From Henckelia pumila (taxonomy: Eukaryota; Streptophyta; Magnoliopsida; Lamiales; Gesneriaceae): DNA of 64,000 nucleotides. The position numbers were made by a program, and so were the translations under genes. The number at the start of each line of letters is the position of its first letter. The first letter of the stretch is position 1. This document shows, one piece after another, positions 50,494 to 62,033 of the stretch. Location of the stretch: contig NC_133121.1 in NCBI RefSeq assembly GCF_033568475.1, forward strand, positions 1,240,001 to 1,304,000. The letters are read 5' to 3'. The notes under the pieces were generated by a model. It saw only the letters and a program-made list of their open reading frames with translations. It searched no databases and was not told where the DNA came from.

Positions 50494-51299
50494 AAAGAAG
50501 GATCTATCAATATCACGATACACAACAAATTCGATAAAATATCACTGACCTGATTTCAGGAACATTATATTTTTTTTCCTGTTATTAATGATGTTTAGTC
50601 ATTTTTAAATGATACAAAACTTTTGGTTCTTGTTTGTCATTGCCCTTGTTCAAATATCTCAAATATAAGTTCCATTTTGAATTTTCATCTAGTGTTTTAA
50701 TACCTCTGAACTAATTTGTAAAATGTATGTTTTACTCCAGATATTGTTTATTAAAAACTTGTGTAATATATTATGTTATATGATGATTTTGACGAGTACG
50801 AATATTCATAATGAATCTAAATTCATCATCCCCGTACTCTACAACCTGTTCTTTGGAAATCTTTTCTTGTTCACGGCCTCAAAATCTTGGGATTTTTTAC
50901 GTTGATTTTATATTATCTTTGGTGATATTCTATCACATGACTTATCTATCTTCCTTGGAATTGATGCCCGTGAAATTCATTTGCGTGACATATCTTTTTC
51001 TCTTAATTGGTACCTCATATTAGCTAAGGTTGTGGGTTACAAATGGTGATAATCCCTCGGTTGGTTTATTTTTAAACAAATCTATCTAATGTTACCTAGA
51101 AATGACTAAGTTGTATAAACGAGGGTTAAATAAACCCCTATTACCCCCATGTATTAGCTATCTTTCTTTCTATCATTTTATCACTTTCCATCAATACCCC
51201 CAACCTAAACCATTGCAGACAAAGATTTGTGTTTCTTAGGAGCACATGATGTTTGAAATTTATATTTCTGGCGTTTTATTTTGTTATCTCGTTTGAGAA
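50494..51299 (+). repeat. Tandem-array unit 1, 3' part only
   Basis: It matches the 3' parts of units 2 and 3 (from about 57955 and 60280) and starts within the last codons of the unit's small gene (AAAGAAGGATCTATCAA, then ITIHNKFDKIS before TGA). The left two thirds of the unit are missing. It ends where the CACTA element inserted (51300) and continues as unit 2 at 56423. Confidence 0.88.
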
Positions 51300-51319
51300 C
51301 ACTACAAGAAAATTGCAAA

Positions 51320-51560
51320 ACGACAACGGATATTATCCGTTGTCGTAGGGGGGGAAAAAACCGTTGTAACTGGGGGCGTTGTAAAAAGCGTGCCCTATTA
51401 CAACGGTTTATATCCGTTGTCGTAGATATCCTACCACAACGGTTTTGCAACAGTTTGTAACCGTTGTCGTAAGTCTTCAAAGACAACGGTTCTGCAACAG
51501 CGTAAATCCGTTGTCATTGACACTTTAAGACAACGGTTTTTATCCGTTGTCGTTGCTCAA
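51320..51560. repeat. Left subterminal palindrome cluster of the CACTA element
   Basis: Repeated ACAACGG.TTATCCGTTGTCGT type palindromes, about 5-6 units. Confidence 0.88.
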
Positions 51561-51864
51561 ATAAAAAACAAAAAAAAAATTATTTTAATATACAAATTTT
51601 CAATATTATAAATGAAACAAAATTTAAAATTTCTAAAATAAAATTTAAATAAAATTTTTCAATATTCCAAATCAATATTCTAATTCTAAATTCTAAATCA
51701 ATACACACTAGAAAATATATAAATCGAGTAATGAACTAATCTATATAAATTAACTCGGAACTTTCCTATATATCGAGTTATGAACTAATCTATATAAATT
51801 AACTTGAAACACTCCTTCTAGATTATCCCCTCGTTGTAGAGTATTGTGTATGACTAATTGTTTA

Positions 51865-52201
51865 TTATTCATTGTACTTTCCACAGCAACAAAAAGCTTT
51901 GTGGTAGTGAAAGCGGAAGGCAAAGAGCTGGAATGTGTTGGAACCATCGAACTCACAGTCTGCAATGCCTAATGTTTGTTTCGCACTTTTTCCTCGGAAG
52001 ACTGTGAGGTATTTTTCGGTGCTACCCGAAACCCAGAATCTGAATTCACGATGGTTCAAATGCGGGGGCGGGTTGATTGATTTCCAGTCTGCATCAGCTA
52101 AGTACTTCAGTGATTTCAATGCTTGGAGTCTAACTTTGCCATGCTTGTCAACTGTGAGGTAGCTACCCCCATCCGAGCATTTGTCCATGTAGTTCCTAAA
52201 T
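51865..52201 (-). other. Captured exon inside the CACTA element, protein unknown
   Basis: A - strand frame is preceded by an AATTAAGCAG acceptor-like site and stays open to TAA near 51865. It encodes NYMDKCSDGGSYLTVDKHGK, then W-containing stretches such as LADADWKSINPPPHL and REFRFWVSGSTEKYLTVF. The two SYLTV/KYLTV elements suggest a beta-rich repeat domain. Codon use looks like real protein, unlike the surrounding AT-rich DNA. I do not recognise the family. Confidence 0.45.
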
Positions 52202-52815
52202 CTGCTTAATTTTAAGACAAGATAAAGGTTATACCTTTTGGAATTCAAACAAACTGTAGCAGAAGAAATTCGATGTTGTGTGGACGTGTACTCGACTAAA
52301 AGTCTCTACATGTAAACGTGATGATTCGATCTTGAGTTCGTTTTTATTTGGGGCTACATGGGTTTGGCTCATAAGGGGATATACAGTACATCCATGTTTG
52401 GTACGGATCATTGGACTAATTTATCTGACAGATCACACTCAAAACATAACCAGAAACACTAACCTTAATCGAGAGATGACAAAATGGCCTCCAGATTTCA
52501 GGAAATAGGATGCATTTAGAGCTAAAATTCTTGCCTGAAAAAATTACAAGGAGCATGTATCACGGCATTATCGATGAGAACAAAACTTAGATGTCTCTTG
52601 GCACCCAACTTAATCACAACATATTAAACAGAAACTAATCAATAACACCAACTATATAGTAAAACATACACAGCTTGTTAGTCATTCGTATTACAAAGAA
52701 TAAATATTGTAAACCAAGGAAACTTCAAGGGTTCAAGGGCTAAAACAAACTTAAAATCAAAGATAAGTTGCACATTACAACAGGGTCAAGTATAGAACCA
52801 TAATAGTTCTCATAC

Positions 52816-52910
52816 CCGGCTCTAGTTCTGGACTTCAATAGATTGAGAGATGCTGATATATTTTGCTCCACAAGCTTTCTGGTATGTTCCCTAAAGATAT
52901 CTGCTGCAAG
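52816..52910 (-). other. Captured exon inside the CACTA element (second block)
   Basis: Bounded by CCCCAG before 52910 and GTATGAG after 52816. The frame encodes LAADIFREHTRKLVEQ, then NISASLNLLKSRTRA, a helical sequence. It continues in sense from the block at 53044-53108. Confidence 0.5.
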
Positions 52911-53043
52911 CTGGGGAAAAAAACACCTTAGGCACTATATCTATCTTCTCATTCTTATATAAACAACAGTATGGGCAGTGGCATCAACTATCTGATGGCT
53001 ACATATGCTATTTGGTTCCCAGTATTTTTTTTTGTTTATTTAC

Positions 53044-53108
53044 CTCGTCAGAAAGTCGGTACAGAAGTTGTGCTTCTCTGAGGCTGATCAACTGACTCGC
53101 ATTAAGAG
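53044..53108 (-). other. Captured exon inside the CACTA element (third block)
   Basis: Bounded by TTTGCTAG before 53108 and GTAAAT after 53044. The frame encodes LNASQLISLREAQLL, then YRLSDE. Joined to 52816-52910 it gives one helical protein segment; the family is not recognised. Confidence 0.5.
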
Positions 53109-54569
53109 CTAGCAAACATAAAGACACATAAATAAGTTGCAATGTCAACCTATTGTTACCGTTAGTCAAGTGTAGAATTTAGCGACGAATTTAATAACGT
53201 AACAATTATGATAATAACAAAAGATCATATTCACATATTAGAAGTAAAATTCTGCCAGATGGAATCTACATGAATCAATCTAAGTAAAAAGACTTACATC
53301 TTAACAACATTCAGCTTAAATGCAGGACATCTAAAGTGATGCATTACCTGATTACCAGTTCAAGTCGCTTTAAGATATATCACAATGACAAAAAAATTAC
53401 ATTTTTCAACATACTTATTCTTGGTTATCTGTTAAAGCAGAAGCCTAAATGCAAGTTAAATAAATGAATTGAAATGGAATAAACATGAGAAATTTTGCTT
53501 GAAAGATTTTTCAAGACCAACCATAGGATATAAATCTAACAGGGTTTTCTATCAACAAAAAATGATATTATGAAACTTATGGGGCACATAAAACAACCAC
53601 GTGATGGGCATTACCTTGGGCAATCGATTTAAATTTGAAAGCATAGAGCCTCTAGGCATTATCCTGGACAGCAACCTCAACCTGACAGACCAGGTTATTT
53701 GATGACAATAGAAATTCTAAAATGGAGCAATGGATTTGCAGAACCATGAATTTCAGTTTTATCCACACTTACCCAAAGAAAACACTAGAAAACTTCACGG
53801 TCAACTATGTCAAGAAAATATAACCGGAAAGTTATACAATGCTCAAATACCTGGGCATCAGTGACCTTGAGCACGCGTTTCCAGGGTAACAGGAAAAAAG
53901 AGGAGATTTAAATACAGTGAGGTAGATTCAAGTCCCCTAAGTCCACAAAATCTGCTCACGTTCAACCCCTCAAATCCGAACCAAAACAGTCCGTTTGATC
54001 CACAACCCCCAAGTCCCTGTCATAGCATCACTAGCCAACTTCTAGGCTCCCAAAAGCTCCTTAGAGTATACCATAATACAACCCAATATCAGCTCCACCA
54101 ATGCACCCACTAACCAATTCCTACGAAGCTGGATAGTTTGAAACATCCCCAACCAACGTCACGTTTCAATTCCATTCATTCTAACGCTACCACGTGAACT
54201 ACATATCACCCGTGGTAGCCCCTACATCATCACACCAACAGCCACCATCAACACACAACAGAAAACACGAACAAGGCAACCAACAAAATTCTGAAGTTTT
54301 CGAAAAAAACACAAGCATGATATACATTCTTTTCAAAGTCCAAAAAATCGATTTAATCAATACATAATATCATCATACAATCGGCCTCCAACAAGAATCC
54401 AACAACAAAGTAAATCCATCGGCCGATAGAGGAGGAATCTGCACAGGGCACGCATATTTTTTTTCAAAAAATTCGAAAATGGGAAATGCACTAGCTATCA
54501 ACGAAATGCTGACACAATAATCATATATAAAATGCAAGAAATAGACCACAATCTTGCCTATCTTATGCA

Positions 54570-54880
54570 AGAAACAAGAAATCGAAGAGGGCCAATCAAT
54601 CGGGTGTTGCGGCCGAGAGCAAGCTGAGCGAGGGAAATCTGGAGTCCAAGAACAGCGAGCTCGAGCTGCTCTTCTAGCTGGCCATGGAGCTATTTTGGAA
54701 GAGAAATCGAAGCTGGCGATGCTTGGGTGAAGATTGAGGGAACGGAAATGAAGAACAGGGGGAATCGCGACAAGAGTGGGCGGCTAGGGTTGAGAGTTGA
54801 AAAAAGAATCGCGATATAGAGAAGAAGCTTGAAATGGAATAGATGGTGCACGTATAGGAAAAGAAAATAATATAGAGAGA
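54570..54880 (-). other. Captured first exon and leader inside the CACTA element
   Basis: On the - strand a CT-rich leader (with CTCAACCCTAGCCGCCC) leads to an ATG (about 54685) whose own frame stops at the third codon. A neighbouring frame opens QLEEQLELAVLGLQISLAQL, ALGRNTRLIG, which looks like a true N-terminus. So the start looks damaged by a small deletion or shift. It fits as the 5' end of the gene whose exons are at 53044-53108 and 52816-52910. Confidence 0.4.
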
Positions 54881-56077
54881 TTTTTTAAAATGGACTTTTA
54901 CAAATACCAATAATCAAATATAACCTTAATGTAAGTTAATTTTTAAAACTAGCCTTAAGTTTCAAATATATCCTTTAACACATTATTACATTAAACATAC
55001 AAACATATTAATTTGAACTAATATGATAAGATATTTTATTAAATAATTGGTCTATTGCACTTGTGTTTTAATTTAATTGCATTTGTTTTTATATTCAGAT
55101 TTATTTTATATTTAATTTATATTTATAATATAACTTTTATATAATTATAAATTCTTAGCATGAATTAATTGTAATAGTTATTGTTATTATTATCTGATCT
55201 ATAAATACAAATTCATGACTAAAAAAACTCAACATAAATAAGTATAATCCTTGTGTATTGTTATTAACACTACTATATATTGTCATTAATAATATTATTA
55301 GTTTCCCTTTTAAAAAATATTATTAGTTTATTTATTATTATTCCCTGTTAAATATTCTTCAGATTATTATTTAAAATTAATATTTTTTTTGTGATTAATA
55401 TTATCGATCTCAAATTATTCCTTATCATTTAGTATTATATTTATTAGGATTATTAAAATTATTAATATAATTTCTACTTTTATCATTAATATAATTATTT
55501 TAATAAATTCTCATTATTTTTAATATTTTAATTTATTATCATTCATATTAATATGATTATTATTATTATTATCATGATGAAAAATTAATTATTCATTAAG
55601 AATACATAATTTTATTATTCAATTTATGATTAATGTTATCAATATCAAATCATTTCTTATCATTTAGTATTATACTTATTACGATTATTATAAGTATTAA
55701 TATAATTTTCATGTTTATCATTAATATAATTATTTTAATTAATTATAATTATTTCTTCATATTAATATATTATTATTATCACGATGATAAATTAATTATT
55801 CATGAAGAAAATAAATAATGCATAATAAAATAATTTTATTTCAATTATTTAGGAAAGTGATTCTTATTTCTCTAAGTTGTAATATTTTATTGAGATAATG
55901 GAATGAATAAGGAAAGGGAATTTTTGGATTATTAAACTATAAAAGGTTATATTTTATAATATTTAATAATGAAGGCTATTTTTAAAAATAGCCTACTAAT
56001 GTGGGCTAGAATAAGTAAATTCTCAATAATATATCATTTTTAAAAATAAAAATAAAAATAAGAATAAAAATATCAAA
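54881..56077. other. AT-rich interior of the CACTA element
   Basis: Runs of ATTATTATT and TAATATAATT with no coding signal. Confidence 0.6.
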
Positions 56078-56390
56078 GACAACGGATTATAAAAAATCGT
56101 TGTTGTAGCTTCAAAAAATCCGCTTAAAGACAACGGTTTTTAAAAACCGTTGTATTTGACCTTAAAAAAATGCACAAAGACAACGGTTTCCAAAAACCGT
56201 TGTTGTAGCTCAAAAAAACCCGCTAATAGACAACGGTTTTTAAAGACCGTTGTCTTTTCCCCCAGAAAGACAACGGTTTTTCAAAATCCGTTGTCTTTGA
56301 TAAAAAAAAATGTTTAAAGACAACGGTTTTAGTGAAAACCGTTGTTAAAGGGTCCAAGACAACGGTTTTGCCATAAAACCGTTGTCTTTT
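56078..56390. repeat. Right subterminal palindrome cluster of the CACTA element
   Basis: Seven units of GACAACGGTTTT...AAAACCGTTGTC, spaced about 40-45 bp. Confidence 0.9.
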
Positions 56391-56499
56391 GTGTGTTGTT
56401 GAATTAACATTTTCTTGTAGTGGAAATTTTCAGAGATCGGAGGAATCTCGGTGTGTAGATAATTTTCTTGCTTTTTTTTTGTTCACGACATTAATTGAT

Positions 56500-57326
56500 T
56501 AGGGATGATAATTTTTCCCGCGGGTTCGGATATCCGCGGGGAAACTTCGAAATGGGGCGGGTTCAGGGGAGTATTTTAGAGTATCGGTTCGGGTTCGGAG
56601 ATTTTTAAAAATCTCCAAAACATATTGGGGCGGGTATGGGGATGTTATCCCCATCCCCGAACCCGCCCAATAATAATAATTATAATAATAATAATATACA
56701 AATATTTTAATTATCAAATTTTATTAAATCTAAAATATTATTTAAAAAATTAAAATTAAAAATATCATTATTATTTTGTTTATATATATTTTTATACATT
56801 ATATATAATACATTCGTTTATGATAGGGTAGTTTTTTATAACATAAAAATATTATTTGAATCGCATTCATGTTACGTACACATATAAAGTATTTATATTA
56901 GTCTATATATATTATTTATTTTGATAAATTTAGAAACAATATATAATCGTAATAAATTTTTTATACATAGTATTTTCTTTAAAATAATAATTTTTATTTA
57001 TAGAAATATTTTGTATTTAAAATATTTTTATTAATTTTAAAAGTTAATATTATAATAAAAAATTTGACCCAAAATATTTTAGGTATTTTATTATAAAATT
57101 GAATAATAATTTTTATATTCTTATATAATAAAATTTGCTAATTCATATATATATATATATTATAATAAAATTTATTTATAATATAGTTATATATATATTT
57201 TCGGGTATGAGTATGGGATGGGGACTTGGTCCCCGTGGGGATAATTATGGGGAATTTCCGATAAAAAAATAATTGGGATCGGGGCGGGTATGATGATCGG
57301 GTTTGAACGCCCCATTGTCATCCATA
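56500..57326. mobile_element. hAT-type MITE in unit 2 (also 58837-59647 and 61163-61995)
   Basis: The ends TAGGGATGATAAT and ATTGTCATCCATA are imperfect inverse copies, with CGGGTTCGG and GGGGCGGGT motifs in the subterminal parts. Flanks TAATTGAT and AATTTGAT resemble an old 8-bp duplication. It is present at the same site in units 2-4, so it was there before the array expanded. Confidence 0.75.
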
Positions 57327-57595
57327 AATTTGATCATTTTGTTGAGGAATGAAATTTTGTAATTGTTTCTAGAATTTCGTTTTCATCTCATTTCTTCTTC
57401 TTTAATTTTGGGGATTTCTGTAAAATGCTCTTCACCGTCATGAGAGAAAATAGTGGAGAAAAAATTTGGTCAAGATTCACCGGGCTGGAATTAACCAGGT
57501 GGAGTATAGAAGAGCCCTCTCCAGCCCCCTCCCCACTCCCCTCCTCTTCCCATTCTTTCAATCGACGCCGCTTTCACTCTTTCAACCGATCAAAA

Positions 57596-58015
57596 ATGGA
57601 TAATAACTTTTTGCTGGTAGTGATTCCTCCCGACACGGCCATTGACCAAGTGAAAGAAGTGAGATCATATTTACACAAGAAAAATTTCTTCACCGTTGAT
57701 AGAATTCCAACTGTGGTGGACACAGATTTCAAAAACAATATAGAGAGCGTGAAGAATTCCGTGAACCAAATCTTGCCCTCCTTGACCGGAAACTCTGAGA
57801 ACCCGGTCCAGCCCAACCTCACCCAGGTCCAGGCGTCCCTGGACTAGAACAAGGGAAATGAAAGAAACTGAGAATTCAATGTCTTCTTGGGAACCGCATG
57901 CTGCACTATGATGTATATCGGCTGGAAATTAGGTCTGGCTATTGACCAGTGGAAGAAAGAAGAATGCATCAAGATCACGATACACAACAAATTCGATAAA
58001 ATATCATTCACTTGA
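57596..58015 (+). pseudogene. Decayed small-protein gene, unit 2
   Basis: The frame from ATG 57596 begins MDNNFLLVVIPPDTAIDQVK and encodes 83 aa before TAG (57845-57847). An upstream in-frame ATG at 57425 would give 140 aa, but its extra Ser/Pro-rich leader looks non-coding. Beyond the TAG the same frame goes on, through a TGA at 57869-57871, to VFLGTACCTMMYIGWKLGLA, IDQWKKEECIKITIHNK and TGA at 58013-58015. So a once longer protein of about 139 aa had an N-terminal folded part, a helical middle (NNIESVKNSVNQILPSL), a hydrophobic segment and a basic C-terminal tail. It shares the last part with 6967-7272. The family is not recognised. An 83-aa truncated product could still be made. Confidence 0.6.
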
Positions 58016-58759
58016 TTTTCAGATACATTTGCATTTTTCTTCCTGTTATGATGTCTAGTCATTTTCAAATGATACGAAAGATTTTCGGTTCTAGCTTGTC
58101 ATTGCCCTTGTTCAAAGATCTCAAATATAAGTTCCATTTTGAATTTTCATCTAGTGTTTTAATACCTCTGGACTAATTTGTAAGAGGTATGTTTCACTCA
58201 TGATATTGTTTATTAAAAACTTGTGTAATATATTATGTTATATGATGATTTTGACAATGACGGATATTCATAATGAATCTAAATTCATCGTCCCCGTACT
58301 CTATAGCCTGTTCTTTGGAAATCTTTTCTTGTTCACGGGCCTCAAAATCTTGGGATTTTTTACATTGATTTTATATTACCTTTGGTGATATTTTATCACA
58401 TGACTTATATATATTCCTTGGAATTGATGCCCATGAAATTCATTTGCGTGGCATATATTTTTCTGTTAATTGGTACCTCATATTAGCTAAGGTTGTGGGT
58501 TACAAATGGTGATAATCCCTCGGTTGGTTTATTTTTAAACAAACCTATCTAATGTTACCTAGAAATGACTAAGTTGTATAAACGAGGGTTAAATAAACAT
58601 CTGACACCCCCATGTATTAGCCATCTTTCTTTCTATCATTTTATCACTTTCCATCAATACCCCCAACCTAAACCATTGCAGACAAAGATTTGTGTTACTT
58701 AGGAGCACATGGTGTTTGAAATTTATATTTCTGGCATTTTATTTTGTTATCTCGTTTGA

Positions 58760-61084
58760 GAAATTTTCAGAGATCGGAGGAAGCTCGATGTGTAGATAAT
58801 TTTCTTGCTTTTTTTTTGTTCACGACATTAATTGATTAGGGATGATAATTTTTCCCGCGGGTTCGGATATCCGCGGGGAAAATTCAAAATGGGGCGGGTT
58901 CAGGGGAGTATTTTAGAGTATCGGTTCGGGTTCGAAGATTTTTAAAAATCCCCAAAACATATTGGGGCGGGTATGGGGATGCTATCCCCATCCCCGAACC
59001 CACCCGATAATAATAATTATAATAATAATAATATACAAATATTTTAATTATCAAATTTTATTAAATCTAAAATATTATAAAAAAATTTAAAAGTAAAAGT
59101 ATCATTATTATTTTGTTTATATATTTTTTTATACATTATATATAATACATTCGTTTATGATAAGGTAGTTTTTTATAATATAAAAATATTATTTGAATCG
59201 CATTCATGTTACGTACACATAAAAAGTATTTATATTAGTCTATATATATTATTTATTTTGATAAATTTAGAAACAATATATAATCGTAATAAATTTTTTA
59301 TACATAGTATTTTCTTTAAAATAATAATTTTTATTTATAGAAATATTTTTAATAATTTTAAAAGTTAATATTATAATAAAAAATTTGACCCAAAATATTT
59401 TAGGTATTTTATTATAAAATTGAATAATAATTTTTATATTCTTATATAATAAAATTTACTAATTCATATATATATATATATTATAATAAAATTTATTTAT
59501 AATATAGTTATATATATATTTTCGAGTATGAGTATGGGATGTGGACTTGTTTCCCGTGGGGATAGGTATGGGAAATCTTCGATAAAAAAATAATGGGGAT
59601 CGGGGCGGGTATGAGGATCGGGTTTGAACGCCCCATTGTCATCCATAAATTTGATCATTTTGTTGAGGAATGAAATTTCGTAATTGTTTCTGGAATTTTT
59701 TTTTCATCCCATTTCTTCTTTTTTAATTTTGGGGATTTCTGTAAAATGCTCTTTACCATCATGAGAGAGAGTAGTGGAGAAAAAATTTGGTCAAGATTCA
59801 ACGGGCTGGAATTAACCAGGTGGAGTATAGAAGAGCCCTCTCTAACCCCCTCCCCGCTCCCCTCCTCTTCCCATTCTTTTAATCGACGCTGCTTTCACTC
59901 TTTCAACCGATCAAAAATGGATAATAACGTTTTGCTGGTAGTGATTCCTCCCGGCACGGCCATTGACCAAGTGGAAGAAGTGAGATCATATCTACACAAT
60001 AAAAATTTCTTCACCGTTGATAGAATTCCAACTGTGGTGGACGCAGATTTCAAGAACAATATAGAGAGCGTGAAGAATTCCGTGAACCAAATCTTGCCCT
60101 CCTTGACCGGGAGCTCTGAGAACCCGGTCCAGCCCAACCTCACCCAGGTCCAGGCGTCCCTGGACTAGAACAAGGGAAATGAAAAGAAACTGAGGATTCA
60201 ATGCCTTCTTGGGAGCCGCATTCTGCACTATGATGTATATCGGCTGGAAATTAGGTCTGGCTATTGACCAGTGGAAGAAAGAAGAATGCATCAAGATCAC
60301 GATACACAACAAATTCGATAAAATATCATTGAATTGATTTTCAGATACATTTGCATTTTTCTTCCTGTTGTTATGATGTCTAGTCATTTTCAAATGATAC
60401 GAAAGTGTTTCGGTTCTAGCTTGTCATTGCCCTTGTTCAAAGATCTCAAATATAAGTTTCATTTTGAATTTTCATCTAGTGTTTTAATACCTTTGGACTA
60501 ATTTGTAAGAGGTATGTTTCACTCCAGATATTGTTTATTTAAAACTTGTGTAATATATTATGTTATATGATGATTTTGACAAGTACGTATATTCATAATG
60601 AATCTAAATTCATCGTCCCCGTACTCTACAGTCTGTTCTTTGGAAATCTTTTCTTGTTCACGGGCCTCAAAATCTTGGGATTTTTTACATTGACTTTATA
60701 TTATCTTTGGTGATATTCTATCACATGACTTATCTATCTTCCTTGGAATTGATGCCCGTGAAATTAATTTGCGTGGCATATCTTTTTCTCTTAATTGGTA
60801 CCTCATATTAGCTAAGGTTGTGGGTTACAAATGGTGATAATCCCTCGGTTGGTTTATTTTTAAACAAACCTATCTAATGTTACCTAGAAATGACTAAGTT
60901 GTATAAACGAGGGTAAAATAAACCTCTGACACCCCCATGTATTAGTCATCTTTCTTTCTATCATTTTATCACTTTCCATCAATACCCCCAACCTAAACCA
61001 TTGCAGACAAAGATTTGTGTTTCTTAGGAGCACATGGTGTTTGAAATTTATATTTTTGGCGTTTTATTTTGTTATCTCGTTTGA
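58760..61084 (+). repeat. Tandem-array unit 3, complete, 2325 bp
   Basis: Head-to-tail with unit 2 and the same internal order. The MITE copy is at 58837-59647 and the decayed gene at 59917-60335. Confidence 0.93.
59917..60335 (+). pseudogene. Decayed small-protein gene, unit 3
   Basis: Paralogue of 57596-58015. The ATG at 59917 starts MDNNVLLVVIPPGTAIDQVE and the frame stops at the same TAG (60166-60168). Further downstream an extra A in a run (GAAAAGAAAC, about 60180) shifts the frame, so the membrane segment (CTMMYIGWKLGLAIDQWKK) lies in another frame. Stops and shift together mean the full protein cannot be made. Amino-acid changes relative to unit 2 in the first 83 residues are few. Confidence 0.6.
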
Positions 61085-62033
61085 AAAATTTTCAGAGATC
61101 GGAGGAAGCTCGGTGTGTAGATAATTTTCTTGATTTTTTTTTTGTTCACGACATTAATTGATTAGGGATGATAATTTTTCCCTCGGGTTCGGATATCAGC
61201 GGGGAAACTTCGAAATGGGGCGGGCGGGTTCAGGGGAGTATTTTAGAGTATCGGTTCGGATTCGGAGATTTTTAAAAATCCCCAAAACATATTGGGGCGG
61301 GTATGGGGATGTTATCCTTATCCCCGAACTCGCCCGATAATAATAATTATTATAATAATAATATACACATATTTTAATTATCAAATTTTATTAAATCTAA
61401 AATATTATAAAAAAATTAAAATTAAAAGTATCATTATTATTTTGTTTATATATATTTTTATACATTATATATAATACATTCGTTTATGATAAGGTAGTTT
61501 TTTATAACATAAAAATATTATTTGAATCGCATTCATATTACGTACATATAAAAAATATTTATATTAGCCTATATATATTATTTCTTTTGATAAATTTAGA
61601 AACAATATATAATTTAATAAATTTTTTATACATAGTATTTTCTTTAAAATAATAATTTTTATTTATAGAAATATTTTGTATTTAAAATATTTTTATTAAT
61701 TTTAAAAGTTAATATTATAATAAAAAATTTGACCCAAAATATTTTAGGTATTTTATTATAAAATTGAATAATAATTTTTATATTTTTATATAATAAAATT
61801 TGCTAATTCATATATATATATATATATATTATAATAAAATTTATTTATAATATAGTTATATATATATTTTTGGGTATGAGTATGGGATGAGGACTTTGTC
61901 CCTGTGGGGATAGGTATGGGGAATCTCCGATAAAAAAATAATGGGGATCGGGGCGGGTATGAGGATCGGGTTTGAACGCCCCATTGTCATCCATAAATTT
62001 GATCATTTTGTTGAGGAATGAAATTTCGTAATT
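61085..62033 (+). repeat. Tandem-array unit 4, truncated by the Gypsy element
   Basis: It includes the leading segment and a third copy of the MITE (61163-61995). It breaks off at ATTTCGTAATT, where the LTR at 62034 begins, so the gene part is missing from the window. Confidence 0.92.

Larger units (their letters stand above)
51300..56422. mobile_element. CACTA (En/Spm-type) element, 5123 bp, carrying host-like exons
   Basis: The ends CACTACAAGAAAATTGC and its inverse (TTTTCTTGTAGTG) start and finish with CACTA/TAGTG. The 3-bp duplication GAA flanks it (51297-51299, 56423-56425), and the uninterrupted site is visible in unit 3 at 58760. Both subterminal regions hold clusters of the palindromic motif ACAACGG.....CCGTTGT (about 5-6 at the left, 51320-51560; 7 at the right, 56078-56390), typical binding-site arrays. 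No transposase frame is found, so it is non-autonomous. The interior has exon-like blocks on the - strand (see separate entries). Confidence 0.93.
56423..58759 (+). repeat. Tandem-array unit 2, complete, 2337 bp
   Basis: It is followed directly by unit 3 with the same content: a leading GAGATCGGAGGAA.CTCG, a hAT-type MITE (56500-57326), a decayed small gene (57596-58015) and a long AT-rich tail ending GTTATCTCGTTTGAG. The two units are about 95% or more alike by eye. Confidence 0.93.

Noticed and set aside
51320-51560. Regularly spaced palindromes resembling a CRISPR-like array
   Set aside because: They are subterminal repeats of a CACTA transposon; eukaryotic context and no unique spacers.
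55633-55818. Ile/Asn-rich frame in AT-rich CACTA interior
   Set aside because: Low-complexity AT repeats give long frames by chance.
57425-57595. Upstream extension of the small gene (first 57 codons)
   Set aside because: Pro/Ser/Arg-rich and variable between units; the ATG at 57596 gives the conserved part, so the extension is probably leader.
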